Assembly (NCBI GenBank): GCA_000969725.1
Contig: JXSR01S018052.1
Direction: 5' to 3' (one strand)
DNA: 20,155 bases
Origin: Ophiothrix spiculata
Lineage: Eukaryota; Echinodermata; Ophiuroidea; Amphilepidida; Ophiotrichidae
The notes under the pieces were generated by a model. That model had not been told where the DNA came from. It saw only the letters and a program-made list of their open reading frames with translations, and did not search any database. Made by a program: the position numbers and the translations under genes. This document shows, one piece after another, positions 8,000 through 17,779 of the stretch. Position 1 is the first letter of the stretch, and every line of letters begins with the position of its first letter.

Positions 8000-9700
8000 A
8001 GTGGATAGTCTATTCTATTGTTATGCCTATGGTGCTTTTGTCTTCATGCACTGCAAATTTATTCTGTAACAGAGATTGACCAAGAGTTGATCTTTTTCTC
8101 ACAACTACCGTTTCCACTCAATTAAAATGTGAAAAGCATTTTCAGCATTTGCTTTGGTATCTAATGTATTTTCTTTGCTATCAAATTTCTGTATGTACTG
8201 GTTTGAAACTGTGTTAGCGCCATCATCAAACAGAGAAAGCAAAGCTTTATTTTTGCACATGATGGAGTGGAAAGTTACATCAGCAATGAAAAAATGCATG
8301 TACGCCAACATCAGGTAAAAAGGTACCAATAATAAATTGGTGTTTTGGGGTACCACCTGCCAACCAACATTCCATACATTGTGTGATACTGAAATTTGTG
8401 ACAGCCTGTCACCAACCAACCAAAAGTCAGTAAAGTAAAAAATATGCAAGGGTTATAATTTGGAAAAATTAATTTTTCTGTAGATTCACAACATTTATGT
8501 GTCTTTCAAAACAATTGCACATGTTGTTTTCAAAAACTGATCATAAACATGAAAACGGTCTACGTTTTCTAATGATCAACAGAAAAACAAATAGGGTTTT
8601 TTTAAGTTGAAATAACACAAGGCCTCCTTTACAGTTTGTTTGTGACAGACAATCACATTATCTTGGACTAAAATAAAATGTCAGATTGGAAGATATGAAG
8701 CAGAATTTTCCTTTCCCAAAATACACACTCAAGCTATTGCCAAATGCTAGCATAACAACAGAAAACTAGGTTGGATAAACAGTGATGTTTTCGAGTTTCA
8801 TCATAAATGATAGTGGTGCAATCACAGACCATATCAGGAGAGCATTGCTAGTATTTACCTGGGCATAGCATAACACCTGGAACTAGGACTCGCTTGCCTC
8901 AAACCATTAGGTACTACTTCAGTCCTTTTGAAAACATTTTTATTAGGCTAGGCATTTGTTTAGCTAAACGAATCATTAGGAAAAACAATGTCAGATGAAA
9001 GATATATGGCTATTACAGCACCATATGTAGGACGGAGGAGAGGCCTCTCTAGTTGAAAAGAGAAAATATTTAAATATTGAGGAAAAATAGTCAAAAAATA
9101 GAAACTGAAAAAGGGGGACCTTGTCCCTCTGTTTGACCACTGATAAATGTTGATAGTGTTTGCTGCACAACAACCACATTTTATCACTAATAGCTAACAC
9201 TATAAAAAGAACAGCCTAGTGTTGATTTTGTACTTGGGTCATATTTAACCTTTTTTTTTGCCCAGGAAACTTGAGTCATTCCTTATGCAGCATCTAATTT
9301 GAACGTTTGAAAAGTACTTTTTTTTAAATAAAAATTCATACGTAGATGTGTACTATAAATAGGCCTACATACAAAGTCTAAGGCATGCCCAATATATGAG
9401 GAATTATACATATGGCAAATTGTGGTATGATAATTTGGATGCTTTGTGTGTGTGCAACTACAAATGTTTTTCACCATGTAGGTGTAATGCTATAAATTGT
9501 TTACGCAGTGGACACTATTTGTCACCTTACATGTTATGACATGCATGCTCACTCAGGTAAATTGTGAGTTGTTACAGAAATAATTGATTTGAAAAGCTAT
9601 ATTGAAATAGATTGCTTTGTATGTCATCTTATGGTCACTAAAAGTGTTTCATTCTGTTGTGTTTTCACTTCCTTTTAGAATTTCTATTGAGAGTATATCA
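8000..9700. other. No recognised gene; AT-rich, probably intron
   Basis: I see no TMEM63 exon, no conserved domain in any open frame and no clear mobile element. A small interrupted hairpin lies near 8540-8575 (tgatca...gaaaacg / cgttttc...tgatca). The longest open frame here, on the minus strand at 8105-8449, has no recognisable motif. Confidence 0.4.
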
Positions 9701-9713
9701 CATGTCCTTGATA

Positions 9714-10150
9714 ATATGTGACCATCAACCACAAACCTCCAGTAAAGTCACCCTCTAGTCAATTTAATTTTATTGCAGAGATAAAGAGAACATATTTATC
9801 TCCTACTTAAAATTAATCCTTGCTTCAAGTTCATGTGACACCCAGAAGTTGAGTTGTGATTCTTTGAAGCAAGACATATCAGAATACATAAAACTGGGAG
9901 AAAATTGTGTTGAATTTCATTTTATGCACATTTCTTCATTGACAATATCTAGAAAATTGTAATTTTCAAACATTTTGGAATTAAATAAAAGGTAATTTTT
10001 TTACAAGGAGGTAACGAAAAGCACTAACATTTTCAGTCTGCAAAAATAGCAGTTTTGTCAAAATGCAATTTTTACATGTATTTTGCCTTGTATCTCACTA
10101 TACAAAAGGCTGACTTTATTTGAGATTCATGGTAAATGGTCACATCATAT
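9714..10150. mobile_element. Foldback element, ATGTGACCAT ends
   Basis: The left end atatgtgaccat followed by accacaaacctc and taaagtca is mirrored by the inverted right end, which reads atatgatgtgaccat, then accatgaatctc and taaagtca. The imperfect terminal repeats run about 45 bases. The interior is non-coding. It is consistent with a MITE; target-site duplication and superfamily were not determined. Confidence 0.5.
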
Positions 10151-10384
10151 GACTAGGATGCTGACAATTGAATTTAGATGTGCAGTTTTTTATGCTTTTA
10201 TAAAATGGAAATTTGTTTGTACTTGCATTTGTGAGAATCTCAAGCTAATTGCAATCAAAATGCAAAATGTTCTTTAGTCCCATGCAGTGCATAGAATAAG
10301 TAGTCAAAGAGGAATATCAACACTTACATGGTCAAGGGATTCCATTTGTGATCAAAATCAGAGGAAAGGCTCCCTTAATGTTAC

Positions 10385-10659
10385 TTTCATACTTATTGTC
10401 GCTTTGTAGCTCTGTCGCTTGCTTCGTTTCACACTTTTGTAGCTTTGCAGTTTTGTCGTTTTGCTGATTTGCTGCTTCATGTCACTCTGAAAGTTGAATT
10501 CATTTCAACTCGAAAAATCTTGTCGTGCGACAAAATTTTGCCAATATCGATTATCTCAGCGACATGTAGCTTTGCCGCTACGACAACCGGAAGCGGCAAG
10601 ATTTTGCAAAAAATATACGTCTTGCAGCAACAAAGCTGCAAAACTACATGAGTATGAAA
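10385..10659. repeat. Hairpin-rich repeat with TTTCATACT ends
   Basis: TTTCATACT at 10385-10393 is inverted at 10651-10659 (AGTATGAAA). Inside are many related words (gtagctttgc, ttgtcg, gcaaaa). There are also small hairpins, notably ttgccgct/agcggcaa (10572-10579 with 10592-10599) and ttgtcg-tg-cgacaa near 10522. TTAA occurs just outside both ends (10375, 10672), as expected for a TTAA-targeting transposon, but TTAA is common in AT-rich DNA. Confidence 0.45.
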
Positions 10660-10669
10660 CCAGCATAAG

Positions 10670-11505
10670 ACTTAATATCATGAAAGTAGTTTCTAAAATA
10701 GATTTTGATGTTGTAGTGTTGGTCTTTGATAGAACACCCCGAAGGAAAAAGAATTGAAAAACAGATCGTTTTGCTTTATTCACTGTCAAGCATCTTTTAA
10801 TTTCTGTTTTGGCTAACCTCAATTGATGTGTGTCCAATATATGTTAATTTTACTGGGTATATGGAATTTTCCGTATGAAACGAACACATTCCTGTGTTTC
10901 ATTATGTTTGATATGGATACTGAGACCGTGTGATATTTTAATGACACCCAACAAGAATCAACTTTTGTAATATCCTAGAATATATTAGTTCAGCTTACCT
11001 GAGAAAATGTCAGATTATAAAGATGCCATTCGTCTGCTTTATGTAGAAGAATCTTGGATATCACAAAATGAAAAATTATGAATAGACTTTAAAGGAACAT
11101 CTTTAAAGGTGCAATTTATGAATATGATTTTATTAGAACCCTGCTTCTTTTCTATCTATATAAAAAGGGAAATTCAAAGCAAATTCATGTCGAAAATTTA
11201 CGTGATTTTTATATTCGTTTTGGAGTTAAGAGTTTCATAGTATTTTAAAAATATCCTAAATGACTGTGATGTAACTACTTTTGGAAATTTGACGTTACGG
11301 TATTTAGAAAATGGCTCAAATCTCAAATTTTCCTGAAGAATGCAAACACATATTTTGCAAAAATGATTTCAAATTTGTAATATGTATATATCAGTCAATG
11401 ATTCTTATTAGCTATGAATCATAATTTTGATAGATGTGACCTTGGAAATGGGGCTGTGGATCATGAATTACCTTTTTGATTAAATATTTGTGATCAGATA
11501 CTGTT
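10670..11505. other. No recognised gene or element
   Basis: AT-rich sequence without a family signature. The words gactttaaaggaac near 11086 and tttcctttaagagac at 11511 form a short inverted pair that could mark the ends of an element, but nothing else supports it. Confidence 0.35.
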
Positions 11506-11510
11506 ACATA

Positions 11511-11630
11511 TTTCCTTTAAGAGACAACATTCAAAGCTAACATACCCTGTGACTCATGATGATCTATCAAGGCTATCTGTCTAATGCTGGAGCCATTAAA
11601 ACATTAGTATAATGTCTGATACAGATACTA
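11511..11630 (+). repeat. Three-copy repeat, copy 1
   Basis: It starts tttcctttaagaga, continues with tcatgatgatctatcaagg and tatctgtctaatg, then gccattaa and cattagt, and ends near gatactagg. The same series of words in the same order and similar spacing occurs at 12357 and 13378. Confidence 0.7.
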
Positions 11631-11730
11631 GGCCAAGGCCATATGACATCCAACTATCAGCTATCAGTACATAACAATGTGTTCCCTGTGTGTGAATATG
11701 GTTCATTGTTCCAAATCCAAGAATATTGAG

Positions 11731-11768
11731 TAAAATCGTGGGTTCGAATCCCAGCACTGGCGCTTGAG
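11731..11768 (+). repeat. tRNA-like B-box fragment
   Basis: The stretch gggttcgaatcccagcac followed by tggcgctt has a consensus B-box and T-arm, but no A-box is visible upstream. It is probably a 5'-truncated SINE or tRNA-derived repeat. Confidence 0.45.
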
Positions 11769-11922
11769 CTACAAAATGCCCCTAAAGCAATTATTGTCAA
11801 GTCTACATGATTAGCCAATATATGACTGATTAGTCTAGTTTAAAAAATAGAGTGGTTTACATGCCAGCTTGGCGTTATGCAGCTTAATTGTCTGCCCTGC
11901 CGAGTATCCAGTGAATCGATTT

Positions 11923-11940
11923 AAACAGACAGACAGACAG
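11923..11940 (+). repeat. Short (CAGA)n microsatellite
   Basis: About four cagacaga-type units in a row. Confidence 0.7.
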
Positions 11941-12356
11941 AAATCATGAAATATACAATCCCTTTGGATACACAGAAGGGGCAAACAAACTTAGAACAAG
12001 GATGACCGGGCCTACGTACTGAATCACATCTATGACCAGCTGTTTCTCTCGACGCCCTCTACGTCCAAGACGTCAGTGTTGAGAGATAAACAAAGTTGCC
12101 AGTCTGAAGAAGTCGTTAGCAGAAGAAAAGATTGTGTTCCCTGGTTTGTCAATATGTTTCATAAGACAAGAGATAAGCACCAGCTCATGAACCTCTGCAC
12201 CTGTTGGCAAACCACTTTTGCTTTGATTTTCTTCAAAATTATCCTGATTAGTCCATATATATTTTATGTTATAACTCTTCTCTTATGTTTCATGATGATA
12301 TACTAGCTTTATGTGTCAGGCCATGTTCAAATGTAAATAAATATTATCAGCAACTT

Positions 12357-12463
12357 CTTCCTTTAAGAGATGGCTAATGAGACACATGCTTCATGATGAT
12401 CTACCAAGGTTATCTGTCTAATGTTGGGGCCATTAAGGCATTAGTGCAATACATATGCTATAT
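12357..12463 (+). repeat. Three-copy repeat, copy 2
   Basis: It carries cttcctttaagaga, catgatgatctaccaaggt, tatctgtctaatgttgg and gccattaaggcattagtg. It is closest to copy 1 in the middle (catgatgatct) and to copy 3 in ttaaggcatta. Confidence 0.7.
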
Positions 12464-12527
12464 CAACATCTATCAGGTACTCAACAAGTCACTGTATCGT
12501 ATCTCCTTATACAGGAGCGTACCATTG

Positions 12528-12590
12528 TTGATTTGATTTGAGTTTATTCATGCATATCAACAATAAAAACTACAAAATACATACAATCTA
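12528..12590 (-). repeat. Possible retroposon 3' end (minus strand)
   Basis: Read on the minus strand, this A/T-rich stretch contains tttttattgttgatatgcat and then gaataaactcaaatcaaatc, with an AATAAA signal. It resembles the 3' end of a non-LTR element. No coding part is attached. Confidence 0.3.
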
Positions 12591-12591
12591 G

Positions 12592-12632
12592 ATGACGCGC
12601 TAATTTTTTTGATTTTCAAATTAGCGCGTCAT
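12592..12632. repeat. Perfect 15-base inverted repeat (hairpin)
   Basis: ATGACGCGCTAATTT at 12592-12606 and its exact inverse AAATTAGCGCGTCAT at 12618-12632 are separated by an 11-base T-rich loop. The CpG-containing arms stand out in AT-rich DNA. The symmetry does not extend outside the arms. Confidence 0.85.
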
Positions 12633-13035
12633 GCATGGCACAGTTTTGCAGTAGTGCGTTTACGCAGAACACATTAGTTGGCGCACTGTTCATCGTGCGC
12701 CTGGTGGCACTTTAAGCACGTGCAAAGCCCCGGTGCTCGGAAACAATAATTATTTAAAACGTAAGAGCAACAAACAAAGTAGCTCTTTGCTTAGTCCATG
12801 ATTTTCTTGTACTAAAATAAATATAATGTCCTAAAACGAACAAATGAATTAAATAATTAAAGTTTCAGGTTAAGTCTTTAATTGAAAACATAATTTATTG
12901 CTAGATTTCTCTAAAAATATGGGTTTTTTCAAAATGTTAAACTTCACTTAGTCCGGGACTAACTTTAGTATGTTTTGTGCATTTGGACCTTAGAATTTAA
13001 TTCATACGATTTCATGAATATTTTCATTGTTGAAA

Positions 13036-13214
13036 GGTATTCAAACATGCTACAGAGTTGTTCATCGCAAATCAACAACTCTGCATCCGATGCGTTGGCG
13101 TATTTTTATCACGCTTGGGTGGCTAAAGCCACCCTCACGCAATAAATATACGCAGACGCATGGATGCATCGTTGTTGATTCGGGATAGACAACTCTGTAG
13201 CGTGTTTGAATACC
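13036..13214. mobile_element. 179-base near-perfect foldback MITE
   Basis: The two ends, ggtattcaaaca and tgtttgaatacc, are exact inverses. The symmetry continues through about 88 bases on each side at roughly 85 percent, to the centre ggtggct-aa-agccacc with almost no loop. It is non-coding and CpG-rich relative to its surroundings. If the true ends are the inner TTCAAAC, a TA target duplication is possible at both sides. RNA from it would fold into one long hairpin. Confidence 0.82.
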
Positions 13215-13377
13215 TAAATGACATGTATGCCCTGATTTGTTAACATCTTCAATTTTAATCATTGGGAGGATTTTAGATGTATGACCAATGACCAAAATAA
13301 ACTATCATTAATATGGGTTTAGTGCTATAATGAAGGAGTTTGCTGAAATGAACATCATCATCGGATATTTGTACTGA

Positions 13378-13495
13378 TTTCCTTTAAGAGACAAAAGAAC
13401 AAGTATAATACATTTGTGTATGTGTTTCATGTTATATCAAGGTTGTTTGTCTTATGTTGGAACCCTTAAGGCATTAATGTGATATGGATACTAAG
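13378..13495 (+). repeat. Three-copy repeat, copy 3
   Basis: It carries tttcctttaagagacaa, tcatgttatatcaaggt, tgtcttatgttgg, cccttaaggcattaatgtga and tatggatactaag. The last stretch matches gatacagatactagg of copy 1. The word gatatggatactgag also occurs alone near 10911. Confidence 0.7.
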
Positions 13496-14079
13496 TCATT
13501 ATCATTCTGCAATTCTAAGCAAATATTATTCCGGAAATCTATTTCTCAAAGGTGGTTATCAATATGCATGTCATTTTGTTTAAGGAGATGTTGAAAATGA
13601 AAGGTTGTATATAGCAGTGTCAGTGCATGTATATCAATTTTGTATACAAATTGTTGTTGTAACTTAAATGACAAGATAACTAATTTATCTTTGTGGTCAT
13701 GTCTCGAATTTTTGAAGCTCAACTAGGTTAAGACTTTGTATGTGAAATTTTTAATGCTATTGCAACTTTGCGACAAACACGACATGGACATTCTGAAACC
13801 AGCTTCCCAATAATGCTACAGGTAGGCTATCAGTTGGCGCTTATCTAATGTTGCAGTCTATATTTTATAATTGCATGGATGGCATGGTGACATTTCATCC
13901 TCAGTGATGACAGATTGATACAGATCATCTTGCTCAAATCATTATCCAATACACAAGAAACCCGAGTCTTTCAAAAATAAAGAATGTCAACAACAACAAC
14001 AACAACAAATTGCATTTATATAGCGCCTTTTGACCAAAGGATACAAAGCGCTTGATAGAAGAAAACAAGAAAGAAGAAG

Positions 14080-14437
14080 AAAACAACCAATCATTTAGGA
14101 ATAAGGTGGGTTTTCAGGGACTTTTTGTATTTGACAGAGGAACTGATATTCTTTATCATGGGAGGCAAACAATTCCACAGACGAGGACCACAAACAGAGA
14201 AGGCCCTGTCACCAGTAACTGTACGTGTTCATGGAACAGTACAGTAAGTAGATGTGGAGGATCTAAGGGCATAAGCACCTATATATCTGGCGAGTTTGGA
14301 TAAGTGAAGAAAGGTAGTTTGGAGAAACACCATTGAGGGATTGAAACATATGAACAAGAGTGCGATAATGGATGCATTGTTTCACAGGAAGCCAATGGAG
14401 TTCTTTAATGAGAGGGGAAGTGTGGGTTAACTTGGGT
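14080..14437 (-). pseudogene. LINE C-terminal domain, remains
   Basis: After the TAG the same frame reads KELHWLPVKQCIHYRTL and NGVSPNYLSSL. Then, with a frame change and further stops, GDRAFSVCGPRLWNCLPP and YKKSLKTHL follow. These are the usual end of CR1/L2-type proteins. Several lesions show that this part is no longer under selection. Confidence 0.8.
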
Positions 14438-14439
14438 TT

Positions 14440-15390
14440 CTAAAAAATGAGCCTGGCAGATCTATTTTGTATCCTTTGAAGGCGGGCAAGGTCTTTTGAA
14501 GGAATTCCATTGAGGAGCGCGCTACAATAATCCAGTCTAGAGAGGATCAACGAACGAATGGCATGATGACATGAGTCAAAATCGAGAAATCGTCGGATTC
14601 TGTTGATGTTTCGCAATTGAAAGTTTAATGAGCGACATAGGTGGGTAATATGTTTGTCCATCTTCATATTCTGATCAAAATAAGCACCGAGATTCTTCAC
14701 ATATGGTGATGGTTTGATCACCACTTCATTGTTAAGATGAAGGGTAAGGTCAGCAAGCTGATCAGAGTGAGCAGTTGAGGAACATATAAAAAATTCTGTT
14801 TTTTCAGGATTCATCATCAATTTGTTCACAGTCATCCAAACTTGCAAATCAGTAACACATCGGGAAAGTTTAAACATCGCACAAGCGGAATCACCGGGGA
14901 TGTTTGGGTCAAAGGACAAGAAAAGTTGGATGTCATCAGCGTAAATATGATATTGGATTGAATGCTGACGAATAATATGACCAATGACATATGAGTAGTA
15001 TGTAAACATCTGTGGTCCAATGACAGACCTTTGGGGGACACCGTACTTGAGCTGTGTCTGTGAGGAGAGTGAACCTGAAACACGCACCTGAGACCAGTGA
15101 TTGTCTAAATAGGACACAAACCAATCCAAAGGAGGTCCATAAATGCCAAAATTAGCAGACAGTCGCCGCAAAAGTATGTTGTGGTCGACTGTATCGAATG
15201 CGGCCGACATATCGATCATAACAAGGAGTACTGCCTTTCTATCGTCAATAACACGTATGAATGAATCTTGAACAGTAAGAAGAGCAGTCTCCGTGCTATG
15301 CCCGTGCCGGTATGCAGACTGAAGAGGTTCACCAAGGAGGTTGGAGTCAACATAGGTGGCGACCTGAGATGAAATAACGCGCTCGATCAA
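14440..15390 (-). pseudogene. LINE reverse transcriptase
   Basis: In a 316-residue frame the motifs come in order: SAYRHGHSTETALL (25-38), MSAAFDTVDH (61-70), GVPQRSVIGP (117-126) and YADDIQLF (150-157), ending in LDYCSALLNGIP and RLQRIQNRSARLIF. The catalytic YADD is intact. The usual PQGSVLGP has changed to PQRSVIGP, a sign of decay. The frame closes with TAG directly after RLIF, though homologous coding sequence continues in the same frame. Confidence 0.92.
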
Positions 15391-15391
15391 C

Positions 15392-15817
15392 TTACCAAGA
15401 AATGGCAGATTCGAGACAGGGCGATAGTTCTTCAGCTGATGATGATTTAAAGATTAAAGAAGGCTTTTTCAAGATCGGTGTAATTATGGCCAAACGAAGA
15501 CTAGCAGGAAAGTGACCAGTAGCTAAGGAGGTGTTCACAATACAGGTCAGAATAGGGATGAATGTAGACAGGTGCTCTTTGATGAGCCAAGTTGTTATAG
15601 GATCGAGGTTACAGCTCTTAGTGGGGCATTTCATAATAAGTTTGGAGAGATCCTCTTCGGTAACCTGCTTAAAACTTGAAAAAGAACAAGTAACATGGTT
15701 ATTACAAGCATTATATGAAAAAACACATTGTTCATTGATATTGTCAATTTCCTCACGAATCTTTCCTATGAAATAATCACAGAAGCGATTGGCCAGATCC
15801 AGAGAGAGAAGAATCAC
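15392..15817 (-). pseudogene. LINE ORF, region before the reverse transcriptase
   Basis: ANRFCDYFIGKI, then LDPITTWLIKEH and GHFPASLRLAIITPILKK form the typical lead-in to a LINE reverse transcriptase. A frameshift near 15455 interrupts it. After the shift KNYRPVSNLPFLGKLIERV is read in the frame of the next piece. Confidence 0.87.
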
Positions 15818-16457
15818 AATCAGGCAAACTACTAATGTTCTTGTTCAAAAGTTCATTGATTACTTTAAATGTTTGTTTAGAGTCACAGTTAGATAAATTG
15901 TTCGTATAGTATTCACATTTAGCGTGATTTATAGCACGAGACACTTCTCTTTGTGTATTAAAATATGAGTCCTTATCCGCTTCAGATGATGACTTTCTAA
16001 ACTTTCGCTCAGCCCGTTGTTTGATCCGGCGTGCATTCTCAACGTTCTCATCAAACCATACAGGTTTGCGACGAATAGTCCGAGTGCGGGTTGTTTGAGG
16101 GGCGTGGACATCCAATACATCAATACAGGCTTGATTGTATGATCTTACAAAACAATCAGCATCAGAAAGATTCCTTGATAAAATGTCAACAAATTTTCCA
16201 CGAAGATCCTCAGCAAAGGCATCAGCATCCATTGACTTGAAATTGCGCGACGTATAAGTTGTTTTTATGTCCCGTGGCTTTGAGAGATAAAGGGTGCAAT
16301 CGACATAAAAGTGATCTGAAACATTAAGCTGAGTTACAGTGTGTAGGTCAACAAAATTATCAGACTCTTTAACAACGATCCAGTCCAGGGTATGACCAGC
16401 GATGTGTGTTGGGACTTTGATAAGTTGAGAATAGTTCAGGGACTCCAGAATCTGCAT
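15777..16457 (-). pseudogene. LINE ORF, endonuclease second half and linker
   Basis: This is the same reading frame as the preceding piece, past the premature TGA. It contains TLDWIV (23-28) and the catalytic VSDH (46-49) of the endonuclease, then a basic linker rich in R and K. It runs out of frame near 15800, where the next piece continues in another frame with LDLANRFCDYF. Confidence 0.87.
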
Positions 16458-16475
16458 AGATCTCTTGACTTCAGA

Positions 16476-17354
16476 TCAGATATTAAAGTCTCCGAGGAGG
16501 ACTATTCTACCTGGGAGCAAGTCAACAGCAGCTATAAATTCTTCAAACTCAGTCAGCATTTTGCTCACAGACAGTGATGAAGAGCGATAGACAAGCACAA
16601 AATTAACCCGATTCACACGGTCTAAAATGAGAGCATGTTCGAAGGATGTAGATTGGGGGAGTTTGTCATTAATTAGTTCCAGTTTCAAATTGTTCTTGAA
16701 AACAAGGCCTACACCACCGCCACCTTGGTTTTTCCGGGGGACACTGATCACAGAATAATTGGGCAGGTACATTTCAGCCAAAACAGCATGATCGTTATCA
16801 CTCAGCCAGGTTTCAGTGATAAATACAATGTCCGAGTCCTTCTCAATGATGTTATCATGCAAAATGGGTACTTTATTCCTGACGGATTGTGCATTCCACA
16901 GGCTGATACAGAACTTGGGGTCTATCTTGGGCTCTGTATTCAATGGACTATGCTTTTTAGATTGTTCAGAGTCCATAGGTGATAAGTGGTTCTTTCTCCT
17001 TCCATGAGTTCCTCTACGTGTAGGAGGTCTACTATTTATACCAAGTGCTTTAATGGTGCTATAAACACTTGTAGGCAGTCTAGCATCATAAGTACTCAGT
17101 TCCAATAATTGCTCTCTTGAGTAGCACATGATTGAGGTATTGATTTCCCTCTCGATGACAAGATGAGTTGTTACAATCAACAAAGCAGTTATCAAGGGCC
17201 AAGCCCTATATAAAGATACACTATGTGTGTAGACACTATGGCTCCAGTGTAAAATATAGGCCATGAGTAGTTCAGATCCAGCATGAAAATGAAAATCAAA
17301 TGTTCTGTCAGAGAAGTCTCCAAAATCCACCTTGGAGATGTTCAGTTGAGTCAC
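16476..17354 (-). pseudogene. LINE ORF, N-terminal region and endonuclease first half
   Basis: The 292-residue frame reads NAQSVRNK at 154-161, ETWL at 181-184, GGGGVGLV at 211-218 and GDFNI at its end, which are consecutive motifs of the APE-type endonuclease of LINEs. A likely true start is M76 (MCYSREQLLEL, ATG at 17129), since this opening is typical of CR1/L2 proteins. The earlier part may be 5' untranslated. The frame ends in TGA after GDFNI and continues in the same frame at 16475, so the break is a nonsense change, possibly CGA to TGA. Confidence 0.87.
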
Positions 17355-17559
17355 TAGGTTATAAAAGAGACTCCAAAAATAAAATGATGATCAAATGAAG
17401 GTTGTATCCAGATAAAATAGCAAAAGTTTGGAGAGAGAAGTAGAGAGATGTGCTACCAGTACGGTGCTCAAGTATCCTGATTGAACTTTGTTTACATGCC
17501 ACTTTATTTGCTTTTTTTAGTAAAATGACAAATACATTAATGATTTGGTCAATGAAACA

Positions 17560-17770
17560 AGCATTGACCCATCCTTCCTGTCATCCTCTAACTGACTTTT
17601 TGCTCTGGTTCAATTCCCGCACCCGGCGCTTTATGGGCATTTGGTTTTAAGTCCATGCCCACTTCCGCAGGCTTTTCTCTGGGTATTCCGTTCTTCCTCG
17701 TGCAATCAAAAACTGAATTTAAAAACATCTTGGAGCCCTGTTAAAGATAAGCTTCCTTTAGCTTACTTGA
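17560..17770 (+). repeat. Probable SINE-like interspersed repeat
   Basis: A B-box-like ctggttcaattcccgcaccc near 17606 is followed by cccacttccgcaggctttt, ctctgggtattccgttcttc and ctgaatttaaaaacatcttg. This chain resembles a widespread tRNA-derived repeat of marine invertebrates, but no A-box is clear. The resemblance is from memory and not checked. Confidence 0.4.
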
Positions 17771-17779
17771 TACCAAGCA

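Larger units (their letters stand above)
13988..17400 (-). mobile_element. Decayed CR1/L2-like non-LTR retrotransposon (LINE)
   Basis: Read on the minus strand there is an apurinic-like endonuclease, a linker, a reverse transcriptase and a C-terminal domain. A 3' tail follows with gcgctttgtatcc and ggcgctatataaatgc, ending in (TTG)n at 13988-14008. The order and motifs fit the CR1/L2 group of LINEs common in invertebrates. At least two in-frame stops and two frameshifts break the coding region, so this copy cannot make its proteins. The 5' boundary is uncertain: coding-like frame reaches 17354, but sequence beyond that is not recognisable. No target-site duplication was found. It lies antisense to the TMEM63 gene. 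Confidence 0.9.

Noticed and set aside
8105-8449. Minus-strand 114-codon open frame
   Set aside because: No recognisable domain, no splice or promoter context, and AT-rich composition; consistent with chance.
9680-9770. Acceptor-like ccttttag followed by an open stretch as the next TMEM63 exon
   Set aside because: The peptide read after it does not resemble the expected sequence after YSITCP-PFG, and the stretch runs into the ATGTGACCAT foldback element.
10494-10837. Overlapping open frames on both strands
   Set aside because: They lie largely in the hairpin-rich repeat, where symmetry keeps both strands open; no protein signature.
12076-12306. Open frame with a hydrophobic C-terminal stretch
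   Set aside because: The hydrophobicity comes from T-rich DNA, and nothing matches the expected TMEM63 continuation or another family.
13062-13295. Minus-strand open frame
   Set aside because: It is mostly the palindromic MITE read as protein.
13981-14010. Target-site duplication for the LINE
   Set aside because: No matching direct repeat was found beyond the uncertain 5' end.
15531-15776. Plus-strand open frames within the LINE, also at 16392-16577, 16725-16982 and 16816-17007
   Set aside because: They are antisense shadows of the LINE coding region.
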